A program made the position numbers and the translations under genes. This document shows positions 1 through 8,829 of a stretch of DNA of 64,000 nucleotides, one piece after another. Every line of letters starts with the position of its first letter. Positions within the stretch are counted from its first letter, which is position 1. A model generated the notes under the pieces. It searched no databases. It worked only from the letters and a program-made list of their open reading frames with translations, and was not told the origin of the DNA. The DNA comes from Ferrovibrio terrae. GTDB lineage: Bacteria; Pseudomonadota; Alphaproteobacteria; Ferrovibrionales; Ferrovibrionaceae. Location of the stretch: assembly GCF_007197755.1 (NCBI RefSeq), contig NZ_CP041636.1:1276001-1340000 (forward strand), read 5' to 3'.

Positions 1-795
1 CCGACTGCCATCGGTCTGCCGCCAGGGCAGAATCATGCGCTGGTAACGGCGCCGGCGCGGATCGTGATCCGGTTCCTCGATGATCGCATCAACATCATCG
101 AGCGCGGGCCGGCCGCTTTCGAGGCAGGTGCGGTAGCTGTTTTCGACCCAGGCGCCATAGGCGCGGTCGGGCTGGTCGGACACGCGGCGACCGGCAACCT
201 TCTGCATCTGGAAATTGTCATAGATGGTGAAGCCGCCGCCGGTGGCGTTGACGAAGAGTTCGTTGTTGCGCGGTTCGACGAACACCGTGCGCTCGATCAG
301 ACCACTGCTGCTGAGATAGCGCTGCACCGGATCGGAATAGGTGCCGCCCTCGAAGCGCCAGAGTTCGAACAGGCTGCTGAGATGATGATGTGCATGATAC
401 AGCCATTCGCTCGGCTGGTGCGCATGTGCAATGAACTGGTCGCGCATGCGCGGCTCGCGCAGCGGCGCCAGTTCGTCCAGACGCGCCAGCAGACCGTTCG
501 GCTCGACGAACACTTCCTCGAGCCAGCCGGTGGCATAGAAAACCAGCGCGACCGGCTTGGACAGCACGGCCTTGCGCAGATAAGGCTTGAGCGAGTTCAC
601 AATCGCCTGGCTGACCATGCCGGCGCGGAACTGCATCAGCGTGACCTCGTCTTCGATCACCAGCCAGACATAGCCGAGATTGCGCGCGGCATAGGCGGCG
701 AGATCGAAATCGGGATCGGTATGGCCGAGCCGTTCGGCCAACGTTGCCGACGGCCAGCGCCACCAATGCCCTTGCGGGTCGATCAGATAATTCAT
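1..795 (-). CDS. Partial hypothetical protein with a PAS-like C-terminal half (C-terminus cut by window edge)
   Basis: The frame is open from ATG at 795 (protein begins [20 protein letters not shown]) to base 1, giving at least 265 residues with no stop, so the 3' end lies outside the window. The N-terminal half matches nothing I recognise. The last third has [16 protein letters not shown], then a long acidic stretch ([13 protein letters not shown]) and an [12 protein letters not shown] segment. That looks like the substrate-pocket half of a PAS domain in the small alphaproteobacterial PAS proteins found elsewhere in this window. There is no signal peptide or membrane segment. It is divergent from hslVU. 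Function is unknown; the PAS link is inference. Confidence 0.7.
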   Translation of the reverse strand, partial: MNYLIDPQGHWWRWPSATLAERLGHTDPDFDLAAYAARNLGYVWLVIEDEVTLMQFRAGMVSQAIVNSLKPYLRKAVLSKPVALVFYATGWLEEVFVEPNGLLARLDELAPLREPRMRDQFIAHAHQPSEWLYHAHHHLSSLFELWRFEGGTYSDPVQRYLSSSGLIERTVFVEPRNNELFVNATGGGFTIYDNFQMQKVAGRRVSDQPDRAYGAWVENSYRTCLESGRPALDDVDAIIEEPDHDPRRRRYQRMILPWRQTDGSR

Positions 796-973
796 TCAAT
801 ACCCCTGCCGCGCCTGCCTGCGGCGACAGATAAATTTTAGGGCAGCGCCTGAGCTAAGTCGAGGGGGCTGGCCGCAACCCGGAGGCCACAACTGGGCGCT
901 GCTACCGCGGTTGCGTAGACTGCTGGTTGTGCCGGGCGTCACAGGTCGTCTCATTGCAGTGCGATGGAGCCGG

Positions 974-1002
974 CTTGCAGCCCGGCCTGCGCGCCCCTAC
1001 AT
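974..1002 (+). promoter_or_regulatory. Candidate heat-shock (RpoH-type) promoter of hslVU
   Basis: CTTGCA at 974-979 is followed about 15 bases later by CCCTACAT (995-1002), resembling the sigma-32 pattern CTTGAA / CCCCAT-T. It lies 35 bases upstream of the hslV start. hslVU is a heat-shock operon in most proteobacteria. The match is partial and was found only by eye. Confidence 0.35.
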
Positions 1003-1036
1003 GAAGGTCCGTTTCGATGCCGAGGATTTCCCGATC

Positions 1037-1558
1037 ATGACGACAATTATTGCTGTCCGTAAGGGCAACCAGATCGTTCTCGCCGGTGACGGGCAGGTCA
1101 GCCTGGGCCAGACGGTGATCAAGTCGAATGCGCGCAAGGTGCGCCGTCTCGGCGACGGATCGGTGGTGGCCGGTTTCGCCGGAGCAACCGCCGATGCCTT
1201 CACGCTGTTCGAGCGACTGGAAGCCAAGCTGGAACGCTATCCCAACCAGCTGGCGCGCGCCTGCGTGGAGCTTGCCAAGGACTGGCGCACCGATCGCTAT
1301 CTGCGTCGCCTGGAAGCGATGATGGCGGTGGCTGACAAAGCCGTGTCGCTGGTGCTGACCGGGACCGGCGATGTGCTGGAGCCCGAGGACGGCCTGATCG
1401 GCATCGGCTCGGGCGGCAATTACGCACTCGCCGCCGCGCGCGCGCTGATCGACCGCGACGACATGGATGCCGAGGCGATCGCGCGCAAGAGCCTGAAGAT
1501 CGCCGCCGATATCTGCGTCTACACCAATGGCAACATCATCGTAGAAAAGCTGTCATGA
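1037..1558 (+). CDS. hslV: ATP-dependent protease subunit HslV (ClpQ)
   Basis: Threonine peptidase of the cytoplasmic HslUV protease; it forms double hexamers capped by the HslU ATPase and degrades unfolded or regulatory proteins. The protein is 173 residues, normal for the family. The ATG at 1037 was chosen because it places Thr2, the catalytic nucleophile exposed after Met removal, in the order [10 protein letters not shown]. Conserved blocks [33 protein letters not shown] and [14 protein letters not shown] are all present. A longer frame upstream (from 911) would bury the nucleophile and is rejected. The stop overlaps the hslU start in ATGA, so the two are translationally coupled. Confidence 0.97.
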   Translation: MTTIIAVRKGNQIVLAGDGQVSLGQTVIKSNARKVRRLGDGSVVAGFAGATADAFTLFERLEAKLERYPNQLARACVELAKDWRTDRYLRRLEAMMAVADKAVSLVLTGTGDVLEPEDGLIGIGSGGNYALAAARALIDRDDMDAEAIARKSLKIAADICVYTNGNIIVEKLS

Positions 1559-2871
1559 CCTCTTTCTCGCCGCGTGAAATCGTTTCCGAACTCGACCGCT
1601 ACATCGTCGGCCAGCACGATGCCAAGAAGGCGGTCGCCGTCGCATTGCGCAACCGCTGGCGCCGCCAGCAGCTGCCCGAAGGCTTACGCGAGGAAGTGCT
1701 GCCCAAGAACATCCTGATGATCGGCCCCACCGGCGTCGGCAAGACCGAGATTTCACGCCGCCTGGCCAAGCTGGCCAATGCACCCTTCCTGAAGGTGGAA
1801 GCCACCAAGTTCACTGAAGTGGGCTATGTCGGCCGCGATGTTGAGCAGATCGTGCGCGACCTGCTGGAAGGCGCGCTGACCATGATCCGCGAGAGAAAGC
1901 GCAAGGACGTTTCGGCCCGCGCGGAGCTTGCAGCGGAAGAACGCCTGCTGGATGCGCTGGTTGGCGACAAGGCCAATGTCGAGACGCGGCAGAAATTCCG
2001 CAAGATGCTGCGCGAAGGCGAACTCGACAAGCGCGAGATCGAGATCGAACTGAAAGACGCCGGTGCCGGCGGCATGCCGATGTTCGAGATTCCCGGCATG
2101 CCCGGCGCGCAGATGGGCATGACCAATCTGCAGGACATGCTGGGCAAGGCCTTTGGCGGTGGGCGCGGCAAGCCGCGCAAGACCAATGTGGGCGATGCCA
2201 TGAAGGCGCTGATCCAGGAAGAAAGCGACAAGCTGGTGGACCAGGACAACCTGGTGAAGGAAGCCATCGAGGCGGTCGAGCAGAACGGCATCGTCTTCCT
2301 CGACGAGATCGACAAGATCTGTGCCCGCAGCGAATACCGCGGCGGCGGCGATGTTTCGCGCGAAGGCGTGCAGCGCGACCTGCTGCCGCTGATCGAGGGC
2401 ACCACCGTCAACACGAAACACGGCGCGGTGAAGACCGACCATATCCTGTTCATCGCGTCCGGCGCATTCTCGCTGGCCAAGCCGAGCGACCTGCTGCCGG
2501 AACTGCAGGGCCGCCTGCCGATCCGCGTCGAGCTGAAGGGGCTGACGCGTGAGGATTTCAAGCGCATCCTGACCGAGCCGGAAGCCAGCCTGCTGAAGCA
2601 GTATACCGCGCTGATGGGCACCGAACAGGTGAAGCTGGACTTCAGCGACGACGCGATCGACGCACTGGCGCAGATCGCCGCCGATGTGAACGAGGGCGTG
2701 GAGAACATCGGTGCCCGCCGGCTGCACACCGTGCTTGAGCGCGTGCTGGAAGAGATCAGCTACTCTGCGGCTGACCATTCAGGTGAGACAATCACGATAG
2801 ATGCGGCCTATGTGCAGCAGCGCATCGGCGACCTGGCGAAGAATAGCGACCTGAGCAAGTACATCCTCTAG
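1555..2871 (+). CDS. hslU: ATP-dependent protease ATPase subunit HslU (ClpY)
   Basis: AAA+ unfoldase that feeds substrates to HslV. The 438-residue protein has the Walker A motif GPTGVGKT at residues 57-64 and the Walker B motif LDEID at about 249-253. Between them is the I-domain, rich in charged residues with a Met/Gly stretch near 175-190. It ends in KYIL, like the family's C-terminal tail that inserts into HslV to activate it. The start overlaps hslV by four bases. No truncation or missing motif is seen. Confidence 0.98.
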   Translation: MTSFSPREIVSELDRYIVGQHDAKKAVAVALRNRWRRQQLPEGLREEVLPKNILMIGPTGVGKTEISRRLAKLANAPFLKVEATKFTEVGYVGRDVEQIVRDLLEGALTMIRERKRKDVSARAELAAEERLLDALVGDKANVETRQKFRKMLREGELDKREIEIELKDAGAGGMPMFEIPGMPGAQMGMTNLQDMLGKAFGGGRGKPRKTNVGDAMKALIQEESDKLVDQDNLVKEAIEAVEQNGIVFLDEIDKICARSEYRGGGDVSREGVQRDLLPLIEGTTVNTKHGAVKTDHILFIASGAFSLAKPSDLLPELQGRLPIRVELKGLTREDFKRILTEPEASLLKQYTALMGTEQVKLDFSDDAIDALAQIAADVNEGVENIGARRLHTVLERVLEEISYSAADHSGETITIDAAYVQQRIGDLAKNSDLSKYIL

Positions 2872-2953
2872 GGTTATGTCCTCGCTGTCCCACGCGCGGA
2901 ATCTCACTGATTGTGCGGTTGAAAGCTGCGGCGGCGAATGCTAAGGCCGAAGC

Positions 2954-3565
2954 ATGCCGGAACGACTGCTTCGCTTTGCCTCCCTGACCACCGCGCGTGG
3001 CTGGCTCAACCATCCGGTTTCCCACCAACTGGTTGATCACTATATCGCGCTGCGACAGCAAGCCGGCGGCCTGCCGGCCAAGTCGGCCATCGAACCGGGG
3101 CGTTTGAAGGCCTGCCTGCCGCATATGGTGGTGATGGATTGCGACATCCCGGCCGAGCCGCATTACCGCCTGGCCGGCGAAGCCTATATCCAGCTTCTGG
3201 GCACCAATCCGACCGGACGGCCCTATCTCGATTTCGTGCCGAAAGAACGCCACGCCAGCGCCAGCGCCGCCTATGTCGCCTGCATGACACATGACTGCGG
3301 CATGCTGACCCGGCTGATCACCACCAACCGCTTCGGCCATGAAGTGGTCTGCGAGGTGGTGAACCTGCCGGTCAGCGACGATGCCGCGCCCGGCCGCCCG
3401 CGCTATCTCTACGTCACGCTCGTGCCGGAAGGCGAAGCCGGCTGGGACATGCAGGAAACCGGCTTCTCGCAATACCGCGAAGTGCGCGAACGCGCCTTTG
3501 TCGATCTGGGCAGCGGCGTGCCGCTGCAATTCGTCGGCCGGACTGTCGAACCTGCTGCGGTTTGA
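2954..3565 (+). CDS. PAS_5-type single-domain PAS protein
   Basis: A 203-residue soluble protein without signal peptide or output domain. The order is an N-terminal helix (HQLVDHYIALRQQAGGLPAKSAIEP), a GRLKACLPHMVVMD segment, a beta-rich core (YRLAGEAYIQLLGTNPTGRPYLDFV) and a basic/acidic tail. This is the layout of the PAS_5 family, which is largely alphaproteobacterial and of unknown function. It is the most divergent of the six copies here and lacks the SDG-x-x-VD motif near the C-terminus seen in the other five. The ATG at 2954 is the first in frame. It stands alone between hslU and a dehydrogenase. Confidence 0.8.
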   Translation: MPERLLRFASLTTARGWLNHPVSHQLVDHYIALRQQAGGLPAKSAIEPGRLKACLPHMVVMDCDIPAEPHYRLAGEAYIQLLGTNPTGRPYLDFVPKERHASASAAYVACMTHDCGMLTRLITTNRFGHEVVCEVVNLPVSDDAAPGRPRYLYVTLVPEGEAGWDMQETGFSQYREVRERAFVDLGSGVPLQFVGRTVEPAAV

Positions 3566-3638
3566 GTCTGGCTGACGCCTGACACCTTCGCCCGGGCAGG
3601 CTAGCATCCTCCGCATAAAGAGGGGGTAACGAAAAATC

Positions 3639-4427
3639 ATGGGCGATCTCAAGGGACATGTGGCGCTGATCACCGGCGGTTCGAGCGGCATCGGCGCCGC
3701 GACTGCCAGACTGCTGGCCGGGCGCGGCTGCAGCGTGGCGATTAATTTCTCCAAAAGCCGGGCCGCCGCCGAGAAGGTCGCCGTCGACTGCAAGTCTGCT
3801 GGCGGCGAGGCGCTGCTGGTGCAAGGCAATGTCGCCGAGGATACCGACTGCCGCCGCATCGTCGAGGAAACCGTCACGCATTTCGGTCATCTCGACTACC
3901 TGGTCAACAATGCCGGCACGACCAAGTTTGTCGCGCATCGCAATCTTGCCGGGCTGTCGGCCCAGGATTTCCATGACATCTTCGCCGTCAACAGCATCGC
4001 GCCCTTCCAGATGGTGCGTGCCGCCGAATCCCATCTGCGTGCCCGGCGCGGTTCGGTGGTGAATGTGTCGTCGATTGCCGGCATCTATGGCACCGGGTCG
4101 TCGATCGCCTACGTCGCCTCGAAAGCGGCGCTGAATGGCATGACGCTGAGCCTCGCCCGCGTGCTGGGGCCGGAGGTGCGGATCAATGCCGTCTGCCCCG
4201 GCTTTGTCGAGGGCGAATGGCTGCAGCAGGGCATGGGCGAGGCGGCCTACAAGGCGGCACAGGACACCTGGCGGAACGCCGCGCCGCTGGGCACTACCAA
4301 CAAGCCGGAAGACGTCGCGCAGAGCATCGCCTTCTTCCTGACCGCGGCGGTCAACGTCACCGGCGAAACGCTGCTGGTCGACAGTGGCATGCGGCTGGCC
4401 CAGCCCCGTGCGCCGCACAAGGCGTAA
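3639..4427 (+). CDS. SDR-family NAD(P)-dependent oxidoreductase (FabG-like)
   Basis: A classical short-chain dehydrogenase of 262 residues. It shows the cofactor motif TGGSSGIG (residues 12-19), NNAG near 90-93, a serine in NVSSIAG near 144, and the catalytic Y158-x3-K162 in AYVASK. The AINFSKSRAA segment after the second strand favours NADP(H) over NAD(H), by family convention. Substrate cannot be read from the sequence. A purine-rich AGAGGGGG lies 10 bases before the ATG. The gene ends 2 bases from the convergent endonuclease-family gene, with no terminator between them. Confidence 0.92.
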   Translation: MGDLKGHVALITGGSSGIGAATARLLAGRGCSVAINFSKSRAAAEKVAVDCKSAGGEALLVQGNVAEDTDCRRIVEETVTHFGHLDYLVNNAGTTKFVAHRNLAGLSAQDFHDIFAVNSIAPFQMVRAAESHLRARRGSVVNVSSIAGIYGTGSSIAYVASKAALNGMTLSLARVLGPEVRINAVCPGFVEGEWLQQGMGEAAYKAAQDTWRNAAPLGTTNKPEDVAQSIAFFLTAAVNVTGETLLVDSGMRLAQPRAPHKA

Positions 4428-4429
4428 CG

Positions 4430-5218
4430 TCAGACATCATCCTCGATCTCAGCCTGCGCACGCGCTTCGGCCAGGCTGAGCGGTTGCGGGCCCGGCTCGG
4501 CCTCTTCCATGCGGATGTCGGCGAAGACCGGCAGGTGATCCGACACGCGCCGGCCGAGCGGATCGGTCCAGCACTCCAGCAGCGCATGGCGCGGCCGGCA
4601 GTAGATGCGGTCCAGCATAAAAATCGGCCAGACAGCCGGAAAGCTGCGCAGCTTGGTGCGGCCGGGCAGCACGGTGGCGAGGGCGCGACGCACCGTGCCG
4701 TAGATGAACCAGTCGTTGAAGTCGCCCAGCATCACCGTGGTCTGCCGCGCCGTGCCGGCGATGGCCGAGAGCATGGCGGCCTGCTGGCGCCGCTCGCGCA
4801 GGCTCAGGCCCAGATGCACCGAGGCCAGATGCAGCGGGCCATAGGGCGTCTGCACGATGGTTTCGATGGCGCGGCGCGGTTCACGCCGGGTAACCGAGAG
4901 ATCGTGGATGGCGATATCAGTCATCGGCCAGCGGCTGATCAGCACATGGCCATAGTCTCCGTCCGGCGTGACGATGGTGCGGGCCTCGGCCGCATGGCTG
5001 CCGAGCGCCTTGGCCATATAGGCGAAGGCGTCGCTGCCACGGCCGCGGGAATCGATTTCCTGCAGTGCGACAATATCGGGCTCATGCCGGCGCACCAATG
5101 CTGCGATGCGCGGCAGGTCGTAGACGCCATCGGGGCCTACGCCGGCATGCACATTCCAGGTCAGGATGCGGACGGTATTAGGCCGGGAAGAATCAGGTTT
5201 GGGGAGATTCTGTCGCAC
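4430..5218 (-). CDS. Endonuclease/exonuclease/phosphatase (EEP) family hydrolase
   Basis: A 262-residue protein of the DNase I/EEP fold. The metal- and phosphate-binding motifs are in order: LTWNVHAG near the N-terminus, IVALQEID, SVHLGLS, LGDFNDW and a final SDHLPV. No signal peptide is visible, so it is probably cytoplasmic. Its first 26 bases overlap the end of the phospholipase D/VTT gene, so the two are probably cotranscribed and translationally coupled. EEP proteins beside PLD-like genes may hydrolyse phosphodiester bonds of lipids or nucleic acids; the actual substrate is unknown. Confidence 0.9.
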   Translation of the reverse strand: MRQNLPKPDSSRPNTVRILTWNVHAGVGPDGVYDLPRIAALVRRHEPDIVALQEIDSRGRGSDAFAYMAKALGSHAAEARTIVTPDGDYGHVLISRWPMTDIAIHDLSVTRREPRRAIETIVQTPYGPLHLASVHLGLSLRERRQQAAMLSAIAGTARQTTVMLGDFNDWFIYGTVRRALATVLPGRTKLRSFPAVWPIFMLDRIYCRPRHALLECWTDPLGRRVSDHLPVFADIRMEEAEPGPQPLSLAEARAQAEIEDDV

Positions 5219-7421
5219 CGAACTTGTCTCGCAGGCGCGCGACGATCAGCTGCATGATGTAGGAGAGCCCGGCCCAGAGCAGCAGGAAGCCGACGATCAG
5301 CGCAATATCCAGCAGCGAAGGCCGCGTCATCATCTCCAGCAGCCGGCCGCCCAGCACCGACATGATCACGATGCCTGGCGCCAGGCCGAGGAAAGTCCCG
5401 ATCGTGTAATCGAGCAGCCGGATTTTCGTCGCGCCGGCGACCAGATTGACCAGCATGAAGGGCGCGGTCGGCATCACGCGCATGGTGGTGACGGCGAGGA
5501 TGCCGTTGCTCTTCACCTTGCGCGCCACGCGGTTGATACGCGGGCCCATCACGCGACGCAGCAGATCCGCGCCGAGCCAGCGGCCGGCCGCATAAGTGGC
5601 GAGCGCGCTGGCCATCGAGCCGGTCAATGCGATCGACAGACCTTCCCAGGTGCCAAACGTGATTGCCGTGGCCGCGATCAGCAGCGTGACCGGGAAGGCA
5701 ATGAAGCCGGCAGCAATGAAAATACCGACCACGATGGGGAAGGACAGCGGGCTCTGCGCCACGGACCGGAAGGCGGCAGCCAGGCGCGTCGGCGAGGCCC
5801 ATTCGGCCAGTGGCGTGTAACGCCAGGCCAGCACCAGCACGATCACCGCCACCACGCAAAGCCCGATGACCAGCAACGACGAGATGCGCCGCTGCGGCAC
5901 CGGCTCGTTGCCCGGATCCAGCAGATAACGGTCCGTCTCGAGCGGGCGGACCGGATCTGCCATCGCACCGATCAGGTCGAAGCCGCCTGGCATGTCATCA
6001 TGAATCGGGCAGAGCCGGTGGTCGCGGTCTTTCAGCGCATCCAGCGTGGCGAACAGCGATCCGGTCCGCTCCAGCAGCGTCTCGACCTCTTCGACGGTGG
6101 CGCCGCAATGTTCGGCGACCAGACGATTGCGCGCCCGCGCAACACAGGCACGCTGATCCGGTGTGGTCGCCTCGATCACTAGGTCGCATTCGGTATCGAC
6201 GGCGATCGAACGGTTGCACAGATTGGCCGAGCCGACGCGCAGCAGGCGGTCGTCGACCGCCATCACCTTGGAATGCACCATCACTTCGGCGTCGCGGTCC
6301 TTCACGCTGCCGTCGTTCTTCAGACAGGGATAGGTGAAGCGCACGCGGTCCTGCACGCCGGCATCCTCGATCAGCTGGATGAAGCGGATGCGACCGGCCA
6401 GCATGCTCTGCTGTTCAAGCCAGGTATGATGCGTCTTGGGTGCGACGATCAGCACTTCGAGATCGCGCTTCTGCTTCAGCCGATCCACCAGCCGGCGCGC
6501 CAGCGCCATGCAGGTGAGGAACTGGTTCTCGATATAGAGGATGCGCTCGGCCGCATCGATCATGTCGTGGAACAGCGCCTCGACCTCGCGTACCTCGGGC
6601 TCGGGGCCATAACGCGGTTCGGTGCGGGCGATACCTACGGAAACGTCGCCGGTGAATTCGGGCCGCACGGCCACCGGCCAGGGATCGCAGTCGCCTTCGC
6701 GATAGAATCCCGGTGCAGGCGTCAGCAGTTCATGCGTGACGCGATACCAGCGACCGCGCACCAGCTGACCCAGGGCCGCCGCCGCCGCGCCATCCACCAT
6801 CATCTGCACGTCATGGAAGGGCGGATAGGGCTTGCCGGCCGGATCGACCCGCAGGGCATTGTGCAGCTCGTGCTTCTCGTTGTCCCAGCGCCGGATGGTG
6901 ATGTCGAGACCGCCCGAGAAGGCCACGGCATCGTCGATCACCACGATCTTCTGGTGATGCGAGGCACCGATGGGGAGCACGTCGTCGAGACAGAGCTCGA
7001 TCTGGCGCGGCGTATTCCATTGCAGCGCCAGCGCCGGCATCAGCTCGCGTTCCAGCGAATAGACCGCCGAGTAATAGTCCCATAGCAGCAGCTTGATGGA
7101 GAGCTGCGGCCGGCGATGCACCAGCTCGGTGAGAAAAGCGCCAAAGGTGATCGGCAGGTCGTCGCCGGTCTTGCCGTCCGGGCCGACCAGCGGCGTGCGG
7201 CTGTCGATATCCCAGCCGGTGATGACCACGGAGTGGCGCGCATTGCGCAGCGCCTGGCGCAGCGCGCCGAAATAGGCGGCCGCATCGACCAGCATGGTGG
7301 CGCGGCTGGCGGTTTCACGCCGCCAGACATTGCCGCCGGGCCGCAGAATGCCTGTTGCAGCGGCTGGCGGATCGATACTTTCAGCGGTTTTCTTTGGGCG
7401 ACTGGCCCGCACGGCTTGCAC
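5193..7421 (-). CDS. Phospholipase D-like phosphatidyltransferase fused to a VTT (DedA-like) membrane domain
   Basis: A 742-residue two-part protein. Residues about 40-480 form a PLD-superfamily enzyme with two HKD motifs, H156-x-K158...D163 (SHHQKIVVIDD) and H383-x-K385...D390 (VHSKVMAVDD). This is the cardiolipin synthase/phospholipase D pattern. From about residue 510 the protein becomes hydrophobic, with four or more membrane segments ending in a VTT/SNARE-associated domain of the DedA scramblase type. The GTG start at 7421 is chosen for the strong AGGAGG six bases upstream. It probably acts on membrane phospholipids at the inner membrane. The downstream EEP gene overlaps its end. Confidence 0.92.
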   Translation of the reverse strand: MQAVRASRPKKTAESIDPPAAATGILRPGGNVWRRETASRATMLVDAAAYFGALRQALRNARHSVVITGWDIDSRTPLVGPDGKTGDDLPITFGAFLTELVHRRPQLSIKLLLWDYYSAVYSLERELMPALALQWNTPRQIELCLDDVLPIGASHHQKIVVIDDAVAFSGGLDITIRRWDNEKHELHNALRVDPAGKPYPPFHDVQMMVDGAAAAALGQLVRGRWYRVTHELLTPAPGFYREGDCDPWPVAVRPEFTGDVSVGIARTEPRYGPEPEVREVEALFHDMIDAAERILYIENQFLTCMALARRLVDRLKQKRDLEVLIVAPKTHHTWLEQQSMLAGRIRFIQLIEDAGVQDRVRFTYPCLKNDGSVKDRDAEVMVHSKVMAVDDRLLRVGSANLCNRSIAVDTECDLVIEATTPDQRACVARARNRLVAEHCGATVEEVETLLERTGSLFATLDALKDRDHRLCPIHDDMPGGFDLIGAMADPVRPLETDRYLLDPGNEPVPQRRISSLLVIGLCVVAVIVLVLAWRYTPLAEWASPTRLAAAFRSVAQSPLSFPIVVGIFIAAGFIAFPVTLLIAATAITFGTWEGLSIALTGSMASALATYAAGRWLGADLLRRVMGPRINRVARKVKSNGILAVTTMRVMPTAPFMLVNLVAGATKIRLLDYTIGTFLGLAPGIVIMSVLGGRLLEMMTRPSLLDIALIVGFLLLWAGLSYIMQLIVARLRDKFGATESPQT

Positions 7422-7551
7422 GACTGCCTCCTGGGTTCTGGAGGCTTAACGTCTCATCCGGGCTTTGGTGCCCATGCCTGAATAGCGGTCACGCCGCGGA
7501 ATGCGGCGGATTTGCGGCATTTATGCCAAAGCGGGGACGAGCCCACAGCCG

Positions 7552-7902
7552 TCAGCCGCGCAGCAGCCTGAGCAACTGCTCCAGCCGGGCATCATCGAGT
7601 TCGGTGATGCGGCGCGAGAGTTCGTTGGCCAGCAGGGTGGCTTTCGGCGTCAGTCCGGCGGTGTCGATGGTGATGCGCGGGTGAGACAGTTTGGCAAGTT
7701 CGGCCAGCTCTTCGGCATCGTCCCAGATGATGTTGAGATAGCCGCAGATACGTTGCAGCAGCAGCCAGCTCGGCCGGCCGCGATGGCCATGCTCCAGCGC
7801 GGAGAGATACGCCGACGACACCCCGAGATCGGCAGCCATCTGCTTCAGCGCGATACCGCGCGCCTGCCGCAAGCTGCGGATGCGCGCCCCGAACGGGGTC
7901 AC
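7552..7902 (-). CDS. XRE-family helix-turn-helix regulator
   Basis: A small DNA-binding protein of 116 residues. The helix-turn-helix covers residues about 5-60 (IRSLRQARGIALKQMAADLG, then SSAYLSALEHG), the Cro/C1 type. The C-terminal half is helical and ends ELDDARLEQLLRLLRG, perhaps for dimerisation. The GTG at 7902 follows GGAGA and puts the domain at the usual distance from the N-terminus; a longer frame begins upstream without support. It is divergent from the solute-binding protein gene and upstream of nothing obviously cotranscribed. Targets are unknown. Confidence 0.88.
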   Translation of the reverse strand: MTPFGARIRSLRQARGIALKQMAADLGVSSAYLSALEHGHRGRPSWLLLQRICGYLNIIWDDAEELAELAKLSHPRITIDTAGLTPKATLLANELSRRITELDDARLEQLLRLLRG

Positions 7903-8020
7903 GACACCGTCTCCCGCGCCGGGGACACGGCACAGATCGTTTGCAGGCCAATCGCTTTCGCGCGAGCCGCTCGCAGGAAGGTGCATGGACGGCGCATCAG
8001 GCGCATCCTAGTATCCTGAC

Positions 8021-8818
8021 GTGCTGTTACGCCACCTCTTCGCCACCTGCCTTGTCTTACTCCTTGCCGCCGGGATGGTCCCCGCGGCAACGGCGCAGAC
8101 CGATATCAGCATCGGTTTTCGTGCCAGCGCGCCCTATGTGATCCGCGCCAATGATGGCAGCCTGAGCGGCCTGGAATACGAACTGGTGATGCAGGCCGCC
8201 GGCGCGACGGGGATCAAGCCACGCGCGGTGCTCACGCCCTTCGGCCGCCTGCCGGAAGATTTCCGGCGCGGCTCGATCCAGGCCTTCGTGCCAGCCAATC
8301 CGGCGATGAACCTGCCCGGCTGCATCAGCGACACCGTGCTGGTCTATCGCAACATGGCCTTCAGTCTGCAAAGCCGGGCTTTGAGCATTGCATCTGCCAC
8401 CGACCTTGCCGCACTGGATGTCACGGCGTTCCAGAATGCCCAGCTGCTGCTGGGCCCGGGCGTAGGCTCGCTGATGTTGAACCCTGATCGCTATCGCGAA
8501 GTGGCCAACCAGATGCTGCAGGTGCGCGCGCTGTTTTCCGGCCGCACCGATGTGGTTTTGGCTGAGCGCCGCATCTTCCGCTATATGATGCGCAGCCCCG
8601 AGGCCGGCGTGAATACCGACCAGCCACTGACCGAACACGATATCTTTCCGCCAACGCACTATGGCGTCGCCTTCCAGCGCCAGGACGATTGTATCAGTTT
8701 CAACCGCGGGCTGGCCGCGATCCGGCGCAGCGGCGTCTATGACGAGGTGCTGCGGCGCTGGGACAGCGGGCCGCAGGCCAGGAGCGGCGCCCGGCCTGTC
8801 GCCAACCCTGCAGGTTAG
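8021..8818 (+). CDS. Periplasmic solute-binding protein, amino-acid type (SBP_bac_3), orphan
   Basis: The protein of 265 residues starts with a signal peptide (hydrophobic stretch LFATCLVLLLAAGMVPAATA, cleavage near AQT). The mature part follows the family-3 pattern: GFRASAPYVI, SGLEYELVMQAA, then a lobe with FPPTHYGVAFQRQDDCISFNRGLAAIRRSG near the end, which is the usual amino-acid-binding C-terminal helix. The GTG at 8021 is the first start in frame. No permease or ATPase gene is nearby, so it may serve a distant ABC system or act as a sensor. The ligand is unknown. Confidence 0.87.
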   Translation: MLLRHLFATCLVLLLAAGMVPAATAQTDISIGFRASAPYVIRANDGSLSGLEYELVMQAAGATGIKPRAVLTPFGRLPEDFRRGSIQAFVPANPAMNLPGCISDTVLVYRNMAFSLQSRALSIASATDLAALDVTAFQNAQLLLGPGVGSLMLNPDRYREVANQMLQVRALFSGRTDVVLAERRIFRYMMRSPEAGVNTDQPLTEHDIFPPTHYGVAFQRQDDCISFNRGLAAIRRSGVYDEVLRRWDSGPQARSGARPVANPAG

Positions 8819-8829
8819 GCGGCCGCCCG

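Noticed and set aside
911-1036. Upstream extension of hslV
   Set aside because: It would place about 42 residues before the catalytic Thr2; HslV must expose that threonine at the N-terminus.
1753-2778. Long open frame opposite hslU
   Set aside because: HslU is a certain gene with Walker motifs; the opposite frame is low-complexity.
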